Part shown: piece by piece, positions 9,316 to 17,557 of the stretch
How the letters are laid out: each line of letters opens with the position of its first letter
Numbering within the stretch: position 1 is the stretch's first letter
Source: JAHEJB01 sp041748175
GTDB taxonomy: Bacteria > Bacteroidota > Rhodothermia > Rhodothermales > Rubricoccaceae
Direction of reading: 5' to 3'
DNA length: 51,113 nt
NCBI GenBank assembly: GCA_041748175.1
Contig: JBGTDU010000015.1
Location: 1-51,113 of the forward strand
The notes under the pieces: model-generated
Seen by the model: the letters and a program-made list of their open reading frames with translations, nothing else
Told to the model about the DNA's origin: nothing
Databases searched by the model: none
Translations under genes and position numbers: made by a program

Positions 9316-10851
9316 ATGCAAAGTACCGTGCTCGTATCCGCGTTCGCAGAAATTGCGCGCGAGAAGGACATTGACCGCGACACGCTTCAGGTCATCGTTG
9401 AGGACGTATTTCGCTCCTTGATAAAGAAGCGTTATGGCGCCGACGACCCCGAGGCCTTCGAAGTGATCTTCAACCCTGACAACGGAGATTACCAGATCAT
9501 CCACATCCGCCAGGTTGTCGATGATTTCGACCTCGAAGACCCCGTCATGCAGATCGAGGTGACCGACGCGCTGAAGATTGACGAGGATTACGAAGTCGGC
9601 GACGAAGTGGCTGAGAACATTCAAATCGACGACTTTGGTCGACGTGCGGTACAGACTGCGCTTCAGACGTTCCGCCAGAGAATCCGTGATATCGAGAAGG
9701 AGAACATTTTCCGGGACTACTCCGAGTTGCTTAACGAAATCGTGGTGGGCGAGATCTACCAGACACGCCGCAACGAGGTGCTTATCATTCACAACAAGGT
9801 CGAACTCGTCATCCAGAAGGAAGGCCAGATCTACAAGGACCGGTACCGCAAGGGCGATATGATCCGCGGCGTCGTCGAGGAAGTGCTTCCGGCCGAGCAA
9901 GCCGGAGCAGGTCCGCAGGTCGTCATCAGCCGCACAGCCCCGGTGTTTATCGAGCGGTTGTTTGAACTCGAAGTGCCCGAGATTTACGACGGCATCGTCG
10001 AGATCAAGAAGGTCGTTCGAATGCCTGGCGACCGCGCGAAAGTGGCCGTCGTCAGCCACGACGACCGAGTAGATCCGGTTGGCGCGTGCGTTGGTGTGAA
10101 AGGCAGCCGCATCCACGCTGTTGTGCGCGAACTCGGCAACGAAAACATCGACGTCATCCCGTGGACGAAGGACAAGGTGGAGTTCATCAAGCGGTCGCTG
10201 GCGCCCGCCAAGCCCACCGATGTGGAGCTTCATGACGACCTCGACCCGCCGCGCGCCCGCGTGACGGTTCCGGCAGATGAGGTTTCCATGGCGATCGGTC
10301 GGGGTGGCCAAAACATCCGCCTGGCTTCCAAACTGACCGGCTACGAGCTGGATGTATACCGTTCCATCCGGTCGGATGAGGAGGATGTCGAGATCGGCGA
10401 GTTCTCCGATGCAATCCCCGCCGAGATGATTCAGAAGCTCAAGAACATTGGTTGCGATACCGCCAAGGCCGTGCTCGAACTCTCGCCCGATGAACTCGCC
10501 CGCCGAACCGAGCTTCCCATCGAGACAACGCAAAAGATCGTGATGTTGATGCGGGCTGAATTTGCCAATGAGGAAGCCGAAGCCGCTGCCGCCCTCGAGA
10601 AAGGCGTCGTCGCAGAAGCTGCCGGAGCGCAGGTTTCCGATGAACCGGCGACTGCGTCCACCGAAACAACTGCGGAAGAGGACGTCGTTGCGGAAGAGGA
10701 CATCGTTGCGGAAGAAGACGTCGTTGCGGAAGAAACCGTGGCTGACGACAACGGAATGGAGGCGGTTGGTGTCGAGTCTCCCGCGAGCGCCTCCGTCGAT
10801 TCCGAAGCTGAATTGACTGAGGAGACGGAAGGCAAGCCCGCCGACGCCTGA
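9316..10851 (+). CDS. nusA: transcription termination/antitermination factor NusA
   Basis: 511 residues. NusA binds RNA polymerase and nascent RNA to modulate pausing, termination and antitermination. Order: N-terminal polymerase-binding domain (1-125), S1 domain (about 130-200), two KH domains with CVGVKGSRIHAVVRELGNE near 255 and AIGRGGQNIRLASKLTG near 320, then a helix-hairpin-helix segment (NIGCDTAKAVLELSPDELA near 376). The C-terminal 90 residues are acidic and low-complexity. They include about four tandem copies of a VVAEEDV-type heptad encoded by 21-bp DNA repeats at about 10675-10737. Acidic tails on NusA occur in several phyla, but the repeated heptad is notable because tandem repeats can change length. 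The ATG is preceded by CCGACCCCC, not by a Shine-Dalgarno sequence. Confidence 0.96.
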   Translation: MQSTVLVSAFAEIAREKDIDRDTLQVIVEDVFRSLIKKRYGADDPEAFEVIFNPDNGDYQIIHIRQVVDDFDLEDPVMQIEVTDALKIDEDYEVGDEVAENIQIDDFGRRAVQTALQTFRQRIRDIEKENIFRDYSELLNEIVVGEIYQTRRNEVLIIHNKVELVIQKEGQIYKDRYRKGDMIRGVVEEVLPAEQAGAGPQVVISRTAPVFIERLFELEVPEIYDGIVEIKKVVRMPGDRAKVAVVSHDDRVDPVGACVGVKGSRIHAVVRELGNENIDVIPWTKDKVEFIKRSLAPAKPTDVELHDDLDPPRARVTVPADEVSMAIGRGGQNIRLASKLTGYELDVYRSIRSDEEDVEIGEFSDAIPAEMIQKLKNIGCDTAKAVLELSPDELARRTELPIETTQKIVMLMRAEFANEEAEAAAALEKGVVAEAAGAQVSDEPATASTETTAEEDVVAEEDIVAEEDVVAEETVADDNGMEAVGVESPASASVDSEAELTEETEGKPADA

Positions 10852-10912
10852 ACCCACTACGTATTCTAGAATCGTCGGCCAGACCGGCGCCGAGTTACAA
10901 AAACGGCCCTTT

Positions 10913-13657
10913 ATGCCAGTATCCACGCCTCCGGCGAAAACGTCCAGCCAGCCGAAGAGCTTCCCGCTCTTCCGCGTGCTTCGCGAATTGAATGTCGCGG
11001 CGGGCACCGTTGTGGAGACGCTTAAGGACCGTGGCTACAAGCTCGACGCAAAGCTGGCAGCGGGCGATGTCAACGCGAAGCTGACGCCGGAGATGTACGC
11101 CACGGTACTGGATACATTCTCCGACGATGCCGAGGCCAAGGCGCGAGTGGCAGAGCTTCGTGGGCAGATCGAGGTCGAACGCAGCGAGACAGTCCAATCC
11201 CGGGAAGTTCCGGTCGCCGTGTCCGCGCCAAAAGTTATCGTGCCTGAACTGGAGATTGAAGCCCCGAAGCCAGCGCCGGCAGAGGAAGCTGTGGTCGAAA
11301 CGCCAATCGCCGAGGTACCGGAGGAGGTCGTTGAAGAAGAGCCGGTCAGGACGAGCGAAGAACCCGCTGCGGACGCCGTCGAAGAGCCCGTGCCTGTCGC
11401 AGACGTTGCCGAACCAGATGCCGATGACGCTCCCGCAGAAGTCGACGACGAAGACATCGGCGAACCGCTGGCGGAAGAAGAAATTCCCGATGGACCGCCC
11501 GAAGACCTCCTCGATATTGAGGAGGACGAGATTGTCGTTCTCGAGCCCACGGGCGTAATTCGGGCGGATCGGTTTTCCCTTACCGGAACGACGGTCATCG
11601 GAAAGGTGGACATCTCAGGCATCGAAAGTGGCAGGAAGCGGACCCGGAAGCGCGCAAAAGGCGTCCCCGAAAAGGCGGAGTCGGACCTTGCTTTGGTCGA
11701 AGAAACAGACTCACGCAAGCGCGGCAAGCGCGGGAAGAAAAAGGTTGACCAGGCCGAGGTCTCAGCGAACGTCCAGGAGACGCTTCAACAGTTGGGCGCC
11801 GGTGGAAGCGTAGGGCGCGTGCGCCAGAAGCGCCGCCGCCTTCGCCGCGATGAGCGAGCCGCCGAACGTGAACAAGAGTTGCAGCGCATCCATGAGATGT
11901 CGGGCACATTGCGCGTGATGGAGTTTATCTCCACGGGCGAACTCTCGGAAGCCATGGGAGTGCAGGTTTCCGAGGTCATCCAGAAAGGCTTCGAGCTGGG
12001 CATGATGGTTTCCATCAACCAGCGCCTCGACGCCGACGGCATCGTTCTCCTCGCCGACGAATTCGGCTTTGAAGTAGAATTCATGTCCGAGGCGGACGAC
12101 GAACTCGATCTCATTGCCGAGGATGCGGCAGAAGACCGCCTGCCCCGGCAACCCGTGGTGACCATCATGGGCCACGTCGACCACGGCAAGACCTCCCTCC
12201 TCGACTACATTCGGGAAGGAAATGTGGTGGCAGGCGAGGCTGGCGGAATTACTCAGCACATCGGTGCATACGTCGTAGGGTTGGACGACGGCCGGGAGAT
12301 TACGTTTTTGGACACGCCTGGCCACGAAGCCTTTACGGCGATGCGTGCGCGTGGCGCTCAGGTTACGGATCTCGTAATCCTCGTCGTGGCGGCTGACGAC
12401 CAGGTGATGCCGCAGACCATCGAGGCCATAAACCACGCGCGCGCGGCGGATGTGCCGATCGTGGTTGCCGTCAACAAAATGGACCGCCCCGAAGCCAATT
12501 CGGAGCGCATCATGCAGCAGCTCTCAGATCAGAATGTGCTCGTTGAGCAGTACGGCGGGAAAATCCAGTGCGAGCTCATCTCGGCAAAGACCGGCCAGGG
12601 CGTCGAGGACTTGCTCGAGAAAGTGCTCATCGAATCTGAACTCCTCGAATTGACGGCCAACCCCGACCGGCGAGCCGTGGGTACGGTTATCGAAGCCCGC
12701 CTCGACAAGGGTAGAGGCGTGGTCGCGACCGTTCTCGTGCAGACCGGTACGCTGCGTGTCGGCGACGTCTTTGTCGCAGGAACGGAATCGGGCCGCGTCC
12801 GCGCGATGTTTGACGAACGTGATAACAGGCTCGAGGAGGCTGGGCCCGCTCGTCCGGCGGCAATCCTTGGTTTTTCCGGCTCACCGGAAGTGGGCGATCG
12901 ACTGGTTGTTTTGGACGAGGAACGCGAAGCCCGCGATATCGCAGCGAAGCGCGCGCAACTCCAGCGGCAGCAGACCATGCACCAGCGCCGCCACGTATCC
13001 CTCGACGACCTCAGCCGCCGTATGGCGCTTGGGGAGTTGACCAACCTCAACCTCGTCGTGAAGGGTGATGTGGGAGGCTCGGTGGAAGCGCTCTCGGACT
13101 CGCTACTCAAGATTTCGAACGACGAAGTGGCAGTCAACATCGTCCATAGTGGCGTCGGAGCCATCAACGAAAGTGACGTGATGCTCGCCGCCGCCTCCGA
13201 TGCCATCATCATCGGCTTCCAGGTGCGGCCCGTGGCCGGTGTCCGGACGATCGCTGAGCGAGAAGAGATCGACATCCGCACCTACTCGGTCATCTACGAC
13301 GCCATCGAAGAAGTCCGCGACGCACTCGAAGGCCTCCTCTCGCCCGAGCAAACGGAGAAGATCACCGGCACCATCGAGGTGCGGGAGATCTTCCGTGTAC
13401 CCAAGGCAGGCACCATCGCCGGTTCCTACGTGGTTGAAGGCAAGATTTCCCGCAACGACCGCGTACGCCTCATCCGTGAGGGCGTTGTCATCTACGACGG
13501 CTTGATCTCTTCGCTCCGTCGATTCAAGGATGATGTCAAAGAGGTGGCCGCCGGTTACGAATGCGGCATTTCGATTCAGGGCTACAACGATATCAAGGTC
13601 GGAGACAACATCGAAGGCTACGAGATCATCGAGACGAAGCGATTGCTGGCAGTCTGA
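10913..13657 (+). CDS. infB: translation initiation factor IF-2
   Basis: 914 residues. GTPase that delivers initiator fMet-tRNA to the 30S subunit. A short IF2_N module (FPLFRVLRELNVAAGTVVETL) is at 20-45. A long acidic then basic disordered region runs to about 330. A second IF2_N-like segment (LRVMEFISTGELSEAMGV) is near 335. The G domain has GHVDHGKTSLLDYI (G1) near 420, DTPGHEAF (G3) near 466 and NKMDRPE (G4) near 521. Domains II-IV follow, with GDVGGSVEALSDSL and AGTIAGSYVVEGK. The ATG follows CCCTTT and lacks a Shine-Dalgarno sequence. Gene order and all GTPase motifs make the call secure. Confidence 0.97.
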   Translation: MPVSTPPAKTSSQPKSFPLFRVLRELNVAAGTVVETLKDRGYKLDAKLAAGDVNAKLTPEMYATVLDTFSDDAEAKARVAELRGQIEVERSETVQSREVPVAVSAPKVIVPELEIEAPKPAPAEEAVVETPIAEVPEEVVEEEPVRTSEEPAADAVEEPVPVADVAEPDADDAPAEVDDEDIGEPLAEEEIPDGPPEDLLDIEEDEIVVLEPTGVIRADRFSLTGTTVIGKVDISGIESGRKRTRKRAKGVPEKAESDLALVEETDSRKRGKRGKKKVDQAEVSANVQETLQQLGAGGSVGRVRQKRRRLRRDERAAEREQELQRIHEMSGTLRVMEFISTGELSEAMGVQVSEVIQKGFELGMMVSINQRLDADGIVLLADEFGFEVEFMSEADDELDLIAEDAAEDRLPRQPVVTIMGHVDHGKTSLLDYIREGNVVAGEAGGITQHIGAYVVGLDDGREITFLDTPGHEAFTAMRARGAQVTDLVILVVAADDQVMPQTIEAINHARAADVPIVVAVNKMDRPEANSERIMQQLSDQNVLVEQYGGKIQCELISAKTGQGVEDLLEKVLIESELLELTANPDRRAVGTVIEARLDKGRGVVATVLVQTGTLRVGDVFVAGTESGRVRAMFDERDNRLEEAGPARPAAILGFSGSPEVGDRLVVLDEEREARDIAAKRAQLQRQQTMHQRRHVSLDDLSRRMALGELTNLNLVVKGDVGGSVEALSDSLLKISNDEVAVNIVHSGVGAINESDVMLAAASDAIIIGFQVRPVAGVRTIAEREEIDIRTYSVIYDAIEEVRDALEGLLSPEQTEKITGTIEVREIFRVPKAGTIAGSYVVEGKISRNDRVRLIREGVVIYDGLISSLRRFKDDVKEVAAGYECGISIQGYNDIKVGDNIEGYEIIETKRLLAV

Positions 13658-13724
13658 GCCAGACAGGCAGGTTGCCAGACAGTGGTCCCCTGCCTGGCTA
13701 CCTCCCTACTTCCCCATCTGCCTT

Positions 13725-14129
13725 ATGAGCATTCGAACCGAGCGCGTCTCCCGAATGATTCAGCGGGAAATTGCGGAATTGTTGCAAACCGATTTCCACG
13801 AGGCAAGCCACTCCCTACTCACCGTCACCGGTGTGCGCATGACAAAGGATCTCGGCATTGCGTACGTCGATGTCAGTGTGCTTGGCGAAACGGTCGAGCA
13901 GCGGAACGCTGCGTTCAAGCGGCTGGAGACCCTCACCGTCCAGATCCGGCAAGCGCTTGCCCAACGCATCCGCCATCAGGTTCGCCGGATTCCCGAGCTC
14001 CGGTTTTTCCTTGATGAAAGCCAGCAGCACGCCGCACACATCGAGGAGATCTTCGCCAAAATCCACGCAGAGCGGGGTGATGATGTGATGGGAGGAGACG
14101 GCGAAGAGGAGCCGGACGGCACAGCTTGA
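13725..14129 (+). CDS. rbfA: 30S ribosome-binding factor RbfA
   Basis: 134 residues from the ATG at 13725. The frame is open upstream into the end of infB, but RbfA homologues begin at MSIRTERVSRMIQREIAELL. The protein binds the 30S subunit and helps mature 16S rRNA during cold or assembly stress. KH-like core with SLLTVTGVRMTKDLGIAYVDVS and the conserved C-terminal segment RRIPELRFFLDESQQHAAHIE. The last 20 residues are acidic. It lies 67 bases after infB, and its stop overlaps the likely TTG start of truB, suggesting translational coupling. The order infB-rbfA-truB is the common bacterial arrangement. Confidence 0.93.
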   Translation: MSIRTERVSRMIQREIAELLQTDFHEASHSLLTVTGVRMTKDLGIAYVDVSVLGETVEQRNAAFKRLETLTVQIRQALAQRIRHQVRRIPELRFFLDESQQHAAHIEEIFAKIHAERGDDVMGGDGEEEPDGTA

Positions 14130-14845
14130 GTGCTATACCCGACGGTGCCTCGGTCCCGGTCCTGACGCGGTCAGACTCGCTGGATCAACTCCGCGATGGC
14201 TTCGCCATGCTGATCGACAAGCCCCAAGGCATCTCATCATTCGGTGCGATTCGGCAGTTGCGCAGGGTTTTTGGGATCAAGAAAGTAGGCCATGCCGGGA
14301 CTCTTGACCCGATGGCGACAGGCCTTCTTATCGTTCTGGTTGGGCGCAACGCTACACGCGAACAGGATCGGTTTATGGGGATGCCCAAGGTCTACTCGGG
14401 TACGATCCGCCTCGGACAAACGACAGCTTCCTACGACGCGGAGACTCCAGTGGAAGAATCGAAGCCCACACAGCACCTCACTGCCGCCGATCTCGAAACG
14501 GCCCGTCTGAAGTTTGTAGGAGATATTGAACAGATCCCACCGATCTATTCTGCGATCAAAGTAGGGGGAGAGCGGCTCTACAAAAAAGCGAGGCGAGGCG
14601 AGGCAGTCGAGATCAATACGCGCCGCGTCGCCATCGACCGGTTCGACCTGACTGAGCGCCGTGGCGCCGACGTGGACTTCGTCGTGCATTGCTCGAAAGG
14701 CACGTACATCCGCTCGCTGGCCAACGACCTGGGCGAAGAGCTCGGCGTAGGCGGGCATCTCGTTGCACTGCGCCGCGAAGGGATTGGGGAGTATCGGGTG
14801 GATGATGCCTGGGGACTGGACGCGTTGATTGAGGCGGGAGCATGA
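14126..14845 (+). CDS. truB: tRNA pseudouridine(55) synthase TruB
   Basis: Isomerises U55 in the T-loop of tRNAs. 239 residues from a TTG at 14126 that overlaps the rbfA stop; the ATG at 14207 (MLIDKPQGISSFG) is the alternative start and better fits family alignments. The catalytic motif is intact: KVGHAGTLDPMATGLL with the catalytic Asp in GTLDP. Further family blocks are KVYSGTIRLGQTTASYDAETP, QIPPIYSAIKVGGERLYKKAR and KGTYIRSLANDLGEELG. It lacks a long C-terminal PUA domain, as do many short bacterial TruB forms. In most genomes ribF follows directly; here it is 7.4 kb away behind the fatty-acid genes. Confidence 0.94.
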   Translation: MSAIPDGASVPVLTRSDSLDQLRDGFAMLIDKPQGISSFGAIRQLRRVFGIKKVGHAGTLDPMATGLLIVLVGRNATREQDRFMGMPKVYSGTIRLGQTTASYDAETPVEESKPTQHLTAADLETARLKFVGDIEQIPPIYSAIKVGGERLYKKARRGEAVEINTRRVAIDRFDLTERRGADVDFVVHCSKGTYIRSLANDLGEELGVGGHLVALRREGIGEYRVDDAWGLDALIEAGA

Positions 14846-14930
14846 GACGGGGTACGGAATGCTAAAGGCAAAAATATCTCCGGGACAAGCAGTGCCTCTG
14901 TGGTGATGTGGATAACTGTGTTAGGGTAAA

Positions 14931-14981
14931 TCGGCATGCCGTTGTTGCAAAAAAAACGCTTAGTCGTGCGTTGCATGCCGA
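14931..14981. other. 9-bp inverted repeat with A8 run before the truncated secreted-protein copy
   Basis: TCGGCATGC (14931-14939) and GCATGCCGA (14973-14981) form a perfect inverted repeat separated by 33 bases, which include an 8-A run (14949-14956). It lies 30 bases before the ATG at 15012. The related full-length gene at 1815 has a G14 run at a similar distance. It may be an operator or hairpin, or chance; there is no T-tract. Confidence 0.3.
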
Positions 14982-15011
14982 CTGATTCGCTGCCGACACT
15001 CCCCCTTCCCC

Positions 15012-15215
15012 ATGTCCGACGCCCGCACGCTTGCCCGCCTATTTGTGTTCGCAGGACTTTCCCTGTTTGTGGTTGACAGTTCAGACGGTCAGGTCGTAAT
15101 TCGGGAGCGGGTGGAGGTGGATCCGGTGGTGACGGCAGAGGGGCCGACAACTAACATGGGTTCGCTGCTCGGTTGGCAGTTCAACACGCCTGGTCGGTTT
15201 TCATCTGGTTCGTGA
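15012..15215 (+). pseudogene. truncated copy of the secreted-protein 5' end (signal peptide only)
   Basis: The first 45 codons encode a signal peptide and mature start clearly related to the gene at 1815: MSDARTLARLFVFAGLSLFVV followed by GQVVIRERVEV, against GQIVIRERVEV there. The shared CCTTCCCC-ATG leader adds to the match. After VTAEGPTTN the similarity stops. The frame runs into a hicA-like remnant and ends at 15215, where the paralogue continues for more than 1,100 residues. This is the left edge of the insert between truB and ribF. Its right-hand counterpart is the decayed sorting-domain copy at about 21870-22151. It could still express a 67-residue exported peptide, but decay is more likely. 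Confidence 0.7.
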
Positions 15216-15377
15216 GGGAATCACATCGCGATGGCGAGAGAGGAGTCGGACGGAAAGCGCACGCCGCTGACGTTGCCAAATAACCGAAAGGTCAAAGGCT
15301 CCACGTTGGGGTGGATTCTCCGCCAGTGCGGCATTGGGCGCGACGAGTTTCTATCCGCCTATCGCAAAACAAAGTAG
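15157..15377 (+). pseudogene. hicA-like toxin remnant, frameshifted
   Basis: From the ATG at 15231 a 48-codon frame reads MAREESDGKRTPLTLPN, then KGSTLGWILRQCGIGRDEF. The latter matches the C-terminal KGTLRSILRQAGISxEEF block of HicA mRNA interferases. Upstream, GWQFNTPG and, one frame over, GFHLVREG look like the preceding HicA strands. One missing base near 15216-15219 would restore VREGNHIAMAREE. The N-terminal third is replaced by the signal-peptide fragment at 15012. No HicB antitoxin gene is adjacent. The call rests on a short stretch recognised by eye. Confidence 0.55.
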
Positions 15378-15475
15378 GGCGATCTTGGGAACGCATCATT
15401 CATCGATACCGCCTATTTTGCGGTCTCCACTCAGGACATCCCGACGCACGCCCTCCACCTCTTCCACTCCCCACC

Positions 15476-17320
15476 ATGGCACTCGACATCCGCACCGCGC
15501 CGCCGAACTCAGGCGACATCGTTCTCGGCAGAACGCTTCCATCCCTTCTTGATGAGGCTGTTGAGAAGTATCCAAACCCGCGCGCCTTCAACCAGCCGAT
15601 AGAAGGCGGCGGCTGGACGACGCTTTCGAACGGCGAGTTCAAAACGGCGGCGGACGAATTGGCGCTCGGCCTGTACGCGCTCGGCCTGAATCGCGGCGAC
15701 CACATCGCGTTTTTTATGAACAGCGATATGTATTTCACGATGGCCGATTTTGCCTGCGTGGTCGGCGGAATCGTCAACGTGCCGCTCTACACGACTTACA
15801 CACCCGAGAACCTCGTCTACGTGACGAACCACGGGAAGTGCAAAGGCATGTTCGTCTCCAACGATGAGATGCTGGCGAATGCCGCCGGTTGGATCGGCCA
15901 GACGGAATCGGATTTTGTTGTATTGGCCGAAGGCACTGGCGCTGGCATTTCACTGCCAGATGGTGTGAAGCTCTACACGCTGGATTCCGTGCGGGAGAAA
16001 GGACGCGAGGCGCTGGCGGGCAATCCGAATGCTCCTCAGGAATTGCGGGATCAGGTAGACGCGAAGGATCTGGCGACGCTCATTTACACCAGCGGCACAA
16101 CCGGTCTGCCGAAGGGCGTCATGCTGAACCACGAGAACATTTCGTCGAACGTCTACGCCGCGCTGACGGGCTTCAAGATCCTCAAGCATCAGGAGGAGAA
16201 CACACTGACGTTCCTCCCAATGACGCACATCTTTGCGAGGACTCTGTCCTTCCTCGCCGTCGCGTACGGGCAGTCGATTTACTACTCCGACCCCGACCAC
16301 ATTGTGGAGCATCTCGGCGAAGTCAAGCCGACGTTTTTTGCCTCCGTGCCGCGCGTCCTGGAGAAGGTCTACGACAAGGTGCTGCTAGGTGTCCGCGAAG
16401 CAACGGGCGCAAAGAAAATCATCGGAACCTGGGCGCTCGACATGGCGAAGACCTACGATCTCAGCAAGCCGAATGGCGGGATGGGTTTTCTCTCGGGGCT
16501 GGCGGACAAGCTCGTCTACTCCAAGCTCCGCGACAAACTCGGCCTCACTCGCGTGAAAGTATGTGCCGTGGGAGGAGCCGCGCTTCGCGCCGACTTGGCC
16601 AATTCGTTCTTTGCATTTGGGATCCCCGTTTACCAGGGGTACGGCCTCACGGAAACGAGCCCGGTGATTACCATGAACCGGCCCGGCCACAACCGGGCAG
16701 GTGCCGTTGGGCAACCGATTGCAGGCGTTGAAGTGGCGATTGCAGAGGACGGCGAAATCCTCTCGCGTGGCCCGCACATCATGATGGGCTACTACGATGC
16801 CCCCGATAAGACCGCGGAGGTAAGGGACGACGACGGTTGGTTCCACACAGGCGACATCGGGGAGTTCACCGACGATGGGTTCCTCCGCATCACCGACCGC
16901 AAAAAGGCGCTGTTCAAGCTCTCAACCGGCAAGTATGTAACTCCGCAGCCCATAGAGAACGCATTGATGGAAGACCCGTTGGTCGAACAGGCCGTTGTGG
17001 TGGGCAATTCGCAGAAGTATGCGTCTGCGCTGCTCTTCCCGAACATGGAGACGCTCCGGAATTGGGCCAAGAGCAAAGACATGGACGCGAACATGTCGGA
17101 TGAGGTGCTACTGGCCGACCCCGTCGTGCAGTCCAAGTTCGATGAGTTGGTTGCGGAAGCCAACAAAGGCACCGACCACTGGTGCCAGATCAAGCGCTTC
17201 CGGCTGATTTCTGAGTCCATGACCGTGGAGAACAAGCTCCTCACGCCGACGATGAAAGTCGTCCGGCGCAAGGTGAACGAAGTGTACGGCAGCTACATTG
17301 AGGCGATGTACGCCGGATGA
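15476..17320 (+). CDS. long-chain acyl-CoA synthetase (AMP-forming)
   Basis: 614 residues from the ATG at 15476. Activates fatty acids to acyl-CoA through an acyl-AMP intermediate, the entry step of beta-oxidation. ANL superfamily signatures are in order: LIYTSGTTGLPKGVML (P-loop-like AMP motif, near residue 205), FFASVPRVLEKVYDKV, YQGYGLTETSPVI (near 385), WFHTGDIGEFTDDGFLRITDRKK (hinge near 465) and a C-terminal lid with LLTPTMKVVRRKV. YGLTETSP and the lid KLLTPTMKxxR favour the FadD/FAA1 class. It is the first gene of a fatty-acid oxidation set (with fadN and a thiolase) inserted between truB and ribF. No Shine-Dalgarno; the leader is CACTCCCCACC. Confidence 0.92.
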   Translation: MALDIRTAPPNSGDIVLGRTLPSLLDEAVEKYPNPRAFNQPIEGGGWTTLSNGEFKTAADELALGLYALGLNRGDHIAFFMNSDMYFTMADFACVVGGIVNVPLYTTYTPENLVYVTNHGKCKGMFVSNDEMLANAAGWIGQTESDFVVLAEGTGAGISLPDGVKLYTLDSVREKGREALAGNPNAPQELRDQVDAKDLATLIYTSGTTGLPKGVMLNHENISSNVYAALTGFKILKHQEENTLTFLPMTHIFARTLSFLAVAYGQSIYYSDPDHIVEHLGEVKPTFFASVPRVLEKVYDKVLLGVREATGAKKIIGTWALDMAKTYDLSKPNGGMGFLSGLADKLVYSKLRDKLGLTRVKVCAVGGAALRADLANSFFAFGIPVYQGYGLTETSPVITMNRPGHNRAGAVGQPIAGVEVAIAEDGEILSRGPHIMMGYYDAPDKTAEVRDDDGWFHTGDIGEFTDDGFLRITDRKKALFKLSTGKYVTPQPIENALMEDPLVEQAVVVGNSQKYASALLFPNMETLRNWAKSKDMDANMSDEVLLADPVVQSKFDELVAEANKGTDHWCQIKRFRLISESMTVENKLLTPTMKVVRRKVNEVYGSYIEAMYAG

Positions 17321-17332
17321 CAACGTAGGTAG

Positions 17333-17362
17333 GGACGGTTCCCCGTACGCGGGGAACCGTCC
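17333..17362. repeat. 13-bp perfect palindrome with UACG loop
   Basis: GGACGGTTCCCCG (17333-17345) pairs perfectly with CGGGGAACCGTCC (17350-17362) around the tetraloop TACG. It lies 13 bases after the acyl-CoA synthetase stop. No T-tract follows, so it is not a standard intrinsic terminator, but it would stabilise the upstream mRNA 3' end. It shares a TAGG(G)AC flank with the palindrome at 19990 between the next two genes, suggesting one REP-like family. Confidence 0.7.
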
Positions 17363-17557
17363 GCGCGATGCTGAAAACGCTCCGCCTCGCAAGCTCGGCA
17401 CCTTCCTTGAAAAGGGAGGGGTTGTCATCCTACAGGGAAACCCCAGCGGCTCCACCGCCTACAACCAGGGCTGCATCGAAGCGGGAGGTCCGATTGCCTT
17501 CCGGCCCGTATTGTGGCAATTTTACAGCGTTAACTCTTTGGCCGCCCTTCCCCAATT

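Noticed and set aside
9277..11007. 576-codon open frame on the minus strand
   Set aside because: Antisense to nusA, whose domains are unambiguous; long antisense frames are expected from GC-rich codon bias.
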